Origin: Sesamum alatum
Lineage: Eukaryota; Streptophyta; Magnoliopsida; Lamiales; Pedaliaceae
NCBI GenBank assembly: GCA_034509735.1
Contig: JACGWO010000008.1
Span: 12,783,864 to 12,847,863 of the forward strand
Length of the DNA stretch: 64,000 nt
Reading direction: 5' to 3'
A program made the translations under genes and the position numbers. Below, in pieces: positions 56,365-64,000 of this stretch. The stretch's first letter is position 1, and each line of letters starts with the position of its first letter. Below the pieces are notes generated by a model. It was not told the DNA's origin and did not search any database. It worked only from the letters and a program-made list of their open reading frames with translations.

Positions 56365-57730
56365 TTAACGTCCCCGTCTATTGATGGAATGTAATCGTCT
56401 TTCACTTTCTAATGGATTTATGGGAATGTCTTGAACCATTTCATACTGGCGGAGAACCCGTTCTACGTGATGCACCTTGACAATTCGATAATGAATCAAC
56501 GGGCATCTTATGTTCCATGGCATGCTACTGGCATATAGAGGCAATGAACTGACATCCGGCTCATTCCCATCGTACATGTTCCAAATAAACAACATCATTA
56601 AATCATTTGATTAAATATGGTAATCTATGTTAAAGAATGGCACTGTATGTAATGACCCACTTACCTCATTTTCTTGCATCCCGTCAAATATAGCCCTGAT
56701 AATACGCAACGCATTATGTGAAGTATGCGTCCGGGATATATGACGAGACCACCTAAAAAACAACAAATGCCACATGAAATTGAAAATAAAAAATATGTGA
56801 GATATTTTACGATTAAATGTATAAATAAATTATGTATACCGTGTGGCATATGGTAAGGGAGGTAGAATATTTTCGTCATCAATGATGGTTGGACATATCT
56901 CTAACCATCATTGGACCGAATTGGTGCTATGGTTGTAATACGGGACCATGCCCATATTTGTAACAATTGCATAGTCCCACCTATATTTATTTTACCGCGT
57001 TGCGATACAGTACAAAGCTCCCTGTACAAATATCCCAACACTGCGCTACCCCAATTAGCGAGATCACCTCTAATGTCTTGCATGTGTTGTAAATACAATA
57101 GGGACACACAGTTGCCGGTGGCATCAGGACACAACAACCCATCAAGAATGCACAAAGCACATACACGTGTCTCTTTCAATACTTCACCCCAGGGGTTGTC
57201 ATCATCACACGTGTCTCTTGCAATACTTCCTCCCAGGGGCTGTCATCATCACACGTGTTGACCATCACGGGTAGTCTTATCTGGAAGCCCTTAAATGCAT
57301 TCTCCTGCGGAACAAACCCCAACAAGTCAAAGCAATATTCTTGCCTTTGTGGAATTGTGCGCCGCATATTTACTCCCGAATCCTAGCCCACTGGAAGGTG
57401 CCAGATAACAGCGATGTCCTGCAGTTTAACAGTTGCCTCCCCTACCAAAAAATGGAAAGTATGAGTTTTGGGGCACCATCTCTCCACTAACACGGTAATA
57501 AGGTGTTGGTCAATTTCAATATGACTATACTGAAAAACTCCCCAAAAACTCATGTTATACAGTGCTTGTAGAACTCGAGGATGACGTGGGATTAGTTGAA
57601 GATTTCATAAAAAAGTAATATCGCCACGTCATACTATTAAATGTGTGTCCTCATTTTCAGACACATCTTCAGAACGATTATTTTTTTGATCATACAATAC
57701 AGTTCTATCACGTGGACCAAAATTCCCCAT
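56365..57730 (-). pseudogene. Plant mobile domain (PMD) protein gene
   Basis: Reading leftward from the ATG at 57730 (MGNFGPRDRTVLYD): HPRVLQALYNMSFWGVFQYS, LITVLVERWCPKTHTFHFLV, GEATVKLQDIAVIWHLPVG, then RQEYCFDLLGF, CALCILDGLLCPDATGN, LLYLQHMQDIRGDLANWGSA with YLYRELC, IGGTMQLLQIWAWSRI. The exon ends at a GT donor at 56839; the next exon (56752-56665, WSRHISRTHT, IIRAIFDGMQENE) is bounded by AG and GTAAG; then SSMPWNIRCPLIHYRIV, HVERVLRQYEMVQDIP. This is the PMD fold of MAIN/MAIL1-like proteins, often carried by plant MULEs and retroelements. A 44-bp tandem repeat and several stops break the frame. Introns remain, so it was not copied through RNA. Confidence 0.82.
57164..57251. repeat. 44-bp tandem repeat inside the PMD gene
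   Basis: Two units start CACGTGTCTCTTTCAATACT (57164) and CACGTGTCTCTTGCAATACT (57208), with a third CACGTGT at 57252. The length is not a multiple of three, so it shifts the frame of the PMD protein in the region DDDSPWEEVLQETR. Confidence 0.9.
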
Positions 57731-58167
57731 AATATAATTATATAAAATAACACTAAAAATACAATGTAAATTTATAAATGTGAAATTTTTTTAGGGTGAA
57801 ATGAAGAATGCAACCTTCACTCCACCCTTTTATAGAGGAACACAAGCAAGGAGGAGCCTTGGTTCTGCCATCCCCGTCTTGCTCTTGCATGCTTCACAAT
57901 GTGTGAAACATGCACAAATTAAATCAGACGCAGGGTCCAACGGGACCCCGTGAATTTGCATTGGAGATGGGGTCTATGACCATGTCTCCGCTGATATAGC
58001 AGTTGATATGTATCTTGGAGACGGGATCAAAGATCCCGTCTTCTATATAATTTTTTTAAAATCGTTAGATGGAGACGAGATTTAACATCCCTTATCCACC
58101 CAATTTCAATAAGTTTTTGAAATCACAACATTTGAATTTTTTTTCATTTAAAAAATAATTGTTTACC

Positions 58168-58940
58168 TAATAAATGCATGTCTGTCCAATGGCCCCTTCA
58201 TGTATAAGTACAATATTTACCAAAATACCAGTAAATTTACCAATAATATATACAAAAATTTACAGAATATTTACGAATATGAATATACACAGGATATTTA
58301 CCAACAAGAACATTTACAGAAATTTACAGAATATACACAGAATATTTACCAACAAGAATAAGTGGCCAAAATTTACAGAATACACACAAAATTTACAAAA
58401 TATATAAATATAGAAAATTTACAGAAAAAATACTAACCTGTCAAATGGGTGAATGGAGTAGTGTTGGCGATCAATAGAGACGGCGGATAGTGGTTGCGAT
58501 CAACAAAGAGGGCGGACAGAGGTGATGTTGGCGACGTATAGAGGCAGGCGGTGGTTGCGGCGGATAGAGATGGATGGTGTGAAAGTGTCGATCAACCCGA
58601 GAGACACGTTGTTGAAGCGTGGAAACGTTGAAAACAAAAGCATAAAAATAGAATATAAATCGATCATATCCGGATCAAGGGGTGTACCCCTGATTCCTCC
58701 CGGGCATTCGGTGTATCTCATGAATGAAAAAACAATAAATCATGGAAAATTCATAGAAACCACGTGCCAATCATGTAGCCGTTGGATGAGTTCTGGATCA
58801 CTTGTTAATCACCCAACCCGCTTAATAAAATGTGAACCCGTGTTTGCGCATTCCTTATTTTTTGAAGGGCATTTTGGTCCTTCTGTCTTGTTTAGTGCAT
58901 TTCTCTTAGAATTTTGGGCATTTTCTTGTTAGGGAATTTT
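58168..58940. repeat. Retroelement-type repeat, right part, with ATTTAC-rich microrepeat
   Basis: Resumes the 53590-53833 repeat after the MULE (GCATGTCTGTCCAATGGCCC vs ACATACCTATGTAATGGGCC near 63784). 58205-58430 is made of variations of ATTTACCAA, ATTTACAGAAT and ATACACA, absent from the 63.8-kb copy. 58660-58900 has CACCCAACCCGCTTAATAAA, comparable with GACCCAACTCGCTCAAAAA near 63911. Probably LTR or untranslated sequence of the Tat-like element whose pol follows. Confidence 0.5.
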
Positions 58941-58959
58941 GTTGAATTTTCATCTCTTG

Positions 58960-59430
58960 ACACCATGCTAATATTTTCTTCCCATGGAATTTTGTTCCAT
59001 CAACTGATATGAGGATGCGAGTTATGCCAAACCTACATACTATGTTTTTCTATAGGAACTTCATTGTCTCAGCCTCTGTTATCTTGGAAACCACCTCGGC
59101 TTTTATTCATTTTGAGAAATATTCTACCGCCACTATCACATTGGGGGAAAGGTCCTAATATGTCTATCCCCCACTAGTCAACTGGGCACGCGACCTCCTT
59201 TATCCCCGTCGGGACCCCAGGTTAGTGCAATATGTTTGTGTATTTTTTACAACTTTTATATTGCTTGGCGAATTCTATTGCATTCTGTGTTAATGTAGGC
59301 CAAAAATACCCCTGCCTAACTATCTTCTGAGCCAAAGCGCGAACTCCTGAGTGATTTCCATAGCTTCCCTCTTGGATCTCCCTTATCACATATTCAAATT
59401 ACTCCTTACCAGATATTTGATTAGAGGACC
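58960..59430 (-). pseudogene. Tat-like Ty3/gypsy integrase remnant
   Basis: Read leftward in broken frames: FAKQYK.CKKYTN (end of the zinc-binding part), GVPTGIKEVACPVD, WGIDILGPFPQ (first catalytic Asp of the DDE core), VAVEYFSK.IKAEVVSKITE, AETMKFL. The remaining core and C-terminus are missing or unrecognisable toward 58960. Integrase joins element cDNA to the chromosome; this copy is dead. Confidence 0.75.
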
Positions 59431-59504
59431 GAACGTAGTCTGCTTATACAAATCTCCTTGTAAGATAACAAATTATAGTTCTAGCCTTCAGTTTCCTTGA
59501 TTCT

Positions 59505-60010
59505 TTATGATCCGTGGTCCAGAAAAATTATAGTATCGTGCCTCCAATCCCCTACTTCTACCAACATTACTTGGGATGGAGTCGAGGTCACTCCATGCTC
59601 CACTCTCTCCAACCTGTCCTTAACTATCAAAGAAATCTTCCTATTTGTCATCTCTTTTATTGTTGTTCCAAGCTTAGATAATGCATCTGCCCTTTCATTC
59701 TCCTCCCTGGGGATTTGTTGCAATTGTCACCTTTTGAATTTCTCTAAGTACTCTTGCACCTTTTTGCGGTATAGAATATTGTTTCGACTGATCCCTTAAT
59801 TTGCATTGCTACTAACTGTGAACCTGAATAAATATTTATGTCTTTACCTTAGCTTGTTGGGCCATTTGCAATCCCACTATTAGTGCCTCGTATTTCTCTT
59901 TATCATTAGTAATTGGAAAAGAAAGCTTTAGTGTAAATTCTAAGTCAACACCTTCGGGTCCTTGCAGTCATATTGTCGCTCCTCCTTTTTGGTAGCTCGT
60001 CGAGCCATTT
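59505..60010 (-). pseudogene. Tat-like Ty3/gypsy RNase H remnant
   Basis: Read leftward: TWKVYVNGSTS (the catalytic Asp of YVDGS is Asn), GPEGVDLEFTLKLSFPITND, KEKYEALIVGLQMAQQ (Glu motif), then YLEKFKR and QQIPREENERADALSKLGTT with the terminal Asp motif. Stops interrupt the frame. Placed correctly between RT and integrase. Confidence 0.78.
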
Positions 60011-60479
60011 ACATAAACCTTCCATGTCTGTTAAGACCCTCCTTTTTCGGACCTCTTTTCAACTGCTACCTGATATGCTACTCTCCAAATTCTAGTGCCT
60101 ATTTAATTAGCCATTCTGATGAATCCGACTTTGCCGTTAACTGCCTGAATAGGTGATTTGTTAATATTATTACTTGATGAGATTGAAAATAAGGCTTCAA
60201 TTTCCTAGTAGTTGTGACCAAATCTAATGCCAACTTCTCTGTCAAAATGTACCTCTTCTCCTCCCTAGTAGCATTTTACTATATAATACATGGGGATTGT
60301 GAGTTCGGATCCTCATGCACCAACACTGCACTAATTCCATTTTCAAAAATTGCTAAAAGTATAAGAATAAATGTTCAAGGTTCGGCTTTGAGAGTAGTGG
60401 TAGCATTGCCAAATATTTTTGAGGTCTTGTTATGCCCCCTCACATTTTTTCATCTATTGGAAGTCCTTTACATTCTTTA

Positions 60480-61120
60480 GAAATGTCTGCCGACCTTGAT
60501 ATGAATATGTGCAGTGCCCACTATTTTTCTATTAGCTTTTGTACTTATTTTATTGTTCGTGAGGGATGCGATCTCCAAGATTTCTTTAATTTTCTCCAGA
60601 TTGGCTTCTATTACCCTTTCACTTACCAAATACCCCAAAAATTTTCCAAATACCCCAAAAATTTCCCTCATTTGACTCCAAAAGTGCACCTGTTGGGTTC
60701 AACTTCATCCCATACGTTTTCATGATCTTAAAATATTCCCCTAAGTGCTTCAGGTGCTCCTCTTCCCTCGTGCTTTTAACTAACATTTCATCCACATATG
60801 GCTCCATGCATTTTCCTATGAGATTTTGGAATATTTTGTCAACCAATCTCTCATACGTTGCCCTTGCATTTTTCAAGCCTAATGACATCACATTGTAACA
60901 AAATATACCCTTCTTAGTGATGAAAGATGTTTCCCTATCTTCTTCTGCTATCAAATTTGGTGATGCCCCTGGTATGAAACCATCATACTGAAAACTGCAC
61001 ATCCCATAATGGAATCCACTAAAAGGTCATTCATAGGCAGCGAGTTGGGTCCTTCGGGCATGCTTTATTTAGAATCGTGAAATCCGTGCACATTCTCCAA
61101 TTACTTGTGGCCCTGGACCC
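60480..61120 (-). pseudogene. Tat-like Ty3/gypsy reverse transcriptase remnant
   Basis: Read leftward: SNWRMCTDFTILNKACPKDP, a damaged joint, SPNLIAEEDRETSFITKKG, FCYNVMSLGLKNARATYERL, VDKIFQNLIGKCMEPYVDEM (YVDD changed to YVDE), HLGEYFKIMKTYGMKLNPTG, and FGYLVSERVIEANLEKIKEI. A short direct repeat, AATACCCCAAAAATTT, near 60630 and 60650 duplicates a few codons. Motifs match the Tat/Retand/Ogre branch rather than the Athila copy at 40-46 kb. Confidence 0.85.
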
Positions 61121-61173
61121 ACATGCTCTTTGAATAATGGTCTCCTCAATGTTGGATGTTGCACCACAATAGG

Positions 61174-62817
61174 TGTTAGAATAGGTAACCAGAAAATCAA
61201 TTTGATTGGTTGTTCTAGGAACCATTGTCAATCTTAATCAAAGTAATATTATATTGATGAATACAGTAAGTATTCATATAGGATTAAGTGTTTGTTATGC
61301 TTAATACTCACATTGAACCACATTTCAATGTGACAACAAATGCCCACAGACCGAATGGTTAAACTCGTGAAGTTAGGTTTGGCATAGGCTGGTGGCTATG
61401 AAACCAATTCTTGAGTGTGGTAAAAAATTTTCCAAGTCCTTCGAGACTGGGCAGTGAGTGTCCTATTGAGACTTGCACTAAGTATTGCATTCATTAGGTG
61501 AGTAACGAGTTTCATTGGTGCTAGATGTAGGTCGTCTATGCAATTTTAGTGGGTTAGCTGGCAAGGTAGTCGACTGGCTGAATTGACTCGTGTAAATCAT
61601 CATATGGGAGTCTTGGGAGCTTGGTCGGTATGATTGGAATACTCGGCTCCTATAGTATGAGATTAGTCCCCGGACTTGAGGGACCATAGTAATCACATGC
61701 ATATGATGATTGTATCTTGGATCTGGCGAACAATAACTGTATGGCAAGATACTGCCGTTATAAGCATTATTCAGTGCAGTCAGAATATGTAGTGAAGATG
61801 GTGGGTTCCGAGATAGAATCCATCCCCTGTTAGTATCATGACAACAGTATCTCCTATACGCTTTAAGACTCATTTAAGCTATGATAATATGTGGCCCAGA
61901 CATTGTTTGAATGGAATAGGTGTTTTGTGTTGATCAGTAGAGTGAATGAGGTCTTGAGTATTACGTATAGATGCCTAGTCCAAGATTGGAACCGATGCTC
62001 AATTCCATGCCCTATACTATGGCCGGGAGACGGTAGATGGAAGGACCATACATGTATGAACTCGGGAGCCTAAATGTTCACACCATTTATTCAGCTTGTC
62101 TCTAGTGCCATGGACTGTTACTAGACGACCACCTATGGTATCAGGCATTTCTGGTTATGGGTTAGGAGGAAATAATTAATTAAATTAGATTTAATTAATT
62201 TATCTTAGACACTGGCCCAAGTCTAGCTGAAGTGAACCTAAAGAGTCACACACAATTCATTAGACGTGATAGGAATTAATTTGAAGTAATTCTGGAAGAA
62301 GGAATTTAATTTAATTGAATTAAATTATTTCTTTGGAGAGCATAAATGATTGGATTATTTATGAAAATAATCCATGGGTTGGATTTCCAAAGTGTAATGA
62401 ATTGAATTGATTGAATTTTGGGCTTAGCCTTTGTAAATTAGTTAGATTAATTTAATTTATAAATTAAAAGAGAGTGGGTTTGGGTCTTTTAATTAGATTA
62501 AAAGATATGGAGGCTTTAAAATTGGGCTTAAAATTAAATTAGATTTAATAGGTTAACTCAATTGGACCTTGGGTTTATTTAATTTAGTTTAAATTAAACC
62601 TAGTCCATTAAAACCTAGCCCAAGCCCGGGTTGACTCGATCTAAATCAAGAACAATGGAAGACTGAGATTGAGGAGATGACTGATGGAGATTTCTCATTG
62701 GAGGAGCTCTATTTTCAGCCAATATGAGGAAGGAAGAAAGTGATGATTTGTGGATGGTAACTTCTATCCTAGAGAATTGAAAAGACTAGGTCATTCCAAC
62801 TCTCCATCATCACCAAC

Positions 62818-62860
<43 letters not shown>

Positions 62861-63531
62861 GTCTCCAATCCCTAGTTCTTTTTGCTTCTTGCATAGAAGA
62901 AGAACACAAGAAATCAAAGTCATTAATAATAACGTGTGTTTAGTTTTCTTTCTTCCCGATTTCCTACTTGCTAGCATGAGTAGATCTCGTTCTTTCTAGT
63001 GAATTGGGTGAACATCTTTGGAGGATTTTCTTGGTTGAAATTTCATGGTGAAAAATCCGGAGAAATGAGGATAACAAGCTAGAAGCCGACTAGAGAAAAC
63101 TAGGTAAGCATCCATTTATAATTTCATTTTCTCCCTTTTTGATTCTTGGCCATACATGTATTGTTATTGTTTTTCACATGTTATACACTGAACGCTCGGG
63201 AAGACCAAGGGCGCACCCCTTGGTCCGGAATTTTATTGTAGTTTTCCATTATTTGCTTTGATTTTATGCTCCTGTCGCGCATTTCCGGGGCCAATTTACA
63301 CTTTTGGTAGGCATGTTGATTTTTTGGTAATCTTCGAAAGCTTGTCTGCTAGCTTTAAACATGCGTTGTAACTTCCTCCTAGATATGTGAACCGTTTGAT
63401 TATCATCATTCCCTTCTCGCTTTGGTGTTCTCTCAGACTATAACGATCTTATATTTTCCCTCAAACCTCCTTGTGCGCGCTCAGGTGATTGATCCATATT
63501 GTTTAGGCCGTTCCCACATGCAGTGCCAACA
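61174..63531 (+). repeat. LTR-like block, possible nested insertion
   Basis: Begins TGTTAGAATAGG and ends GTGCCAACA, a TGTT...AACA pair of LTR type, with no coding region. It interrupts sequence that should hold the upstream part of the Tat-like pol. The flanks ATAGG and GATCT do not match, so the boundaries are tentative. The middle (61440-63300) is related to 17010-18790. Confidence 0.4.
62821..62857. repeat. (CT)n microsatellite
   Basis: CT dinucleotide run of about 36 bp ending in CTGTCTGTCT. Confidence 0.95.
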
Positions 63532-64000
63532 GATCTGGATTGAGGTACTTAGCTACCTACAACTCATCTGGGGATGACCTAGTGGTGACTTGACAATAAT
63601 CCGGAGTACAGGTCTTGAGGAGTATCTTGAATTGGATAAGTAATGGTTGACCTACACATAAATCGTTAGGATAGTTGATGTAGACCTCAACTAAAATCCT
63701 ACGAAATTTAAGTGAGTCTAGCGTTTGAGGTTATCAAACGCCGAATGCAATGTAGTGGAGAGTGCGATCTCATGGTAATAAATACATACCTATGTAATGG
63801 GCCCTTCAATGTATTTATAGGCATTTATCTGTGAGAATCTGTATAGGTCACGTTTCAATGATGTACTGGTCGGATGAAGTCTGGATCAATCTTTAATGAG
63901 GCGGGTTGTTGTGACCCAACTCGCTCAAAAACACGCGGACACTCAAAGCGGACATTCCCTTCTCGCTCTGGTGTTCTCTTAGACTATAACGATCTTCTAT
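63407..64000. repeat. 547-bp direct repeat running off the window edge
   Basis: ATTCCCTTCTCGCT.TGGTG, then TTCTCT.AGACTATAACGATC, occurs at 63407 and again at 63954 to the window end. The unit contains the 63535-63785 sequence shared with 53590-53833. Confidence 0.75.

Larger units (their letters stand above)
53834..58167 (+). mobile_element. MULE with a PMD gene, 4334 bp, TSD TAATAAATG
   Basis: Flanked by perfect 9-bp direct repeats TAATAAATG (53825-53833 and 58168-58176). The inverted ends share AATTATTTTTTAAATG, then A-rich and TTGAAAT sequence (53840 and complement near 58160). Inner terminal regions contain repeated GACGGGGT/GACAGGGTCTC motifs on both sides and a C16 tract at 54048-54063. 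It carries a MULE transposase remnant on the plus strand and a plant mobile domain gene on the minus strand, facing each other. An empty paralogous site exists at 63776. Confidence 0.88.

Noticed and set aside
56365..57730. Domesticated host PMD gene (MAIN/MAIL1-like)
   Set aside because: It has stops, a frame-shifting 44-bp repeat, and lies inside a precisely bounded MULE.
61174..63531. Complete LTR insertion
   Set aside because: TGTT...AACA ends are suggestive, but the flanking 5-mers differ (ATAGG, GATCT) and no second copy with the same ends is in the window.
1..64000. tRNA, rRNA genes and CRISPR arrays
   Set aside because: No box A/box B pairs with cloverleaf potential, no rRNA sequence and no regularly spaced identical repeats were seen.

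Overview
The window looks like repeat-rich nuclear DNA of a flowering plant, most likely a eudicot. It is AT-rich, full of simple repeats and MITEs, and dominated by plant-specific transposon families (Athila, a Tat-like Ty3/gypsy, CACTA/TNP2, several MULEs, PIF/Harbinger, Helitron). The species cannot be named from the sequence. I found one host gene that looks intact: a cytosolic L-methionine gamma-lyase (MGL) on the minus strand at 47110-51718, with two exons (443 aa in total), canonical GT-AG splice sites and a TATA box about 70 bp upstream of the ATG. No rRNA, tRNA or CRISPR structure was found.

Layout, left to right. 1-1016: end of a long gypsy-type LTR. 1260-5950: decayed CACTA/En-Spm element with a TNP2 transposase pseudogene on the minus strand. 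6.1-11 kb: non-coding DNA-transposon repeats, including a foldback MITE and a 1031-bp Tourist/PIF-like element with TAA target duplications (9996-11026). 11340-15129: an element with MULE-type termini and a perfect 9-bp target duplication, carrying a GRF zinc-finger/transmembrane pseudogene, a Myb/SANT-like fragment and a HARBI1-type nuclease fragment. 17-18.8 kb: LTR-like DNA related to 61.4-63.3 kb. 19.3-25.8 kb: a MULE with transposase on the minus strand and a convergent GRF-transmembrane gene; its transposase reading frame is split by an LTR element (21364-23343) flanked by CTTGG.

25.87-36.5 kb is a mosaic built from a Helitron RepHel helicase fragment repeated head to tail. It was later hit by a 2.93-kb non-autonomous Helitron (27911-30841), a 1.97-kb tandem duplication and a 2.45-kb deletion-derivative MULE (33705-36151). 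A neighbouring copy of the repeat preserves the Helitron's empty site. 40323-45975 is an Athila element whose pol stops inside reverse transcriptase and runs straight into the 3' LTR.

After MGL, whose intron holds two MITEs, 53.6-64 kb is a nest. A repeat seen at both 53.6 kb and 63.5 kb was invaded by a 4334-bp MULE (53834-58167, target duplication TAATAAATG). That MULE carries its own transposase and a convergent plant mobile domain (PMD) gene. Beyond it lies a decayed Tat-like Ty3/gypsy pol (integrase, RNase H and RT reading leftward, 58950-61120), then another LTR-like block, and a direct repeat that runs off the window edge.

The window records successive insertions rather than a pathway. 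The insertion order can be read from interrupted frames, target duplications and paralogous empty sites. The two most distinctive themes are MULEs carrying a second, non-transposase gene (GRF-transmembrane twice, PMD once), and the order of events preserved in the helicase/Helitron mosaic.
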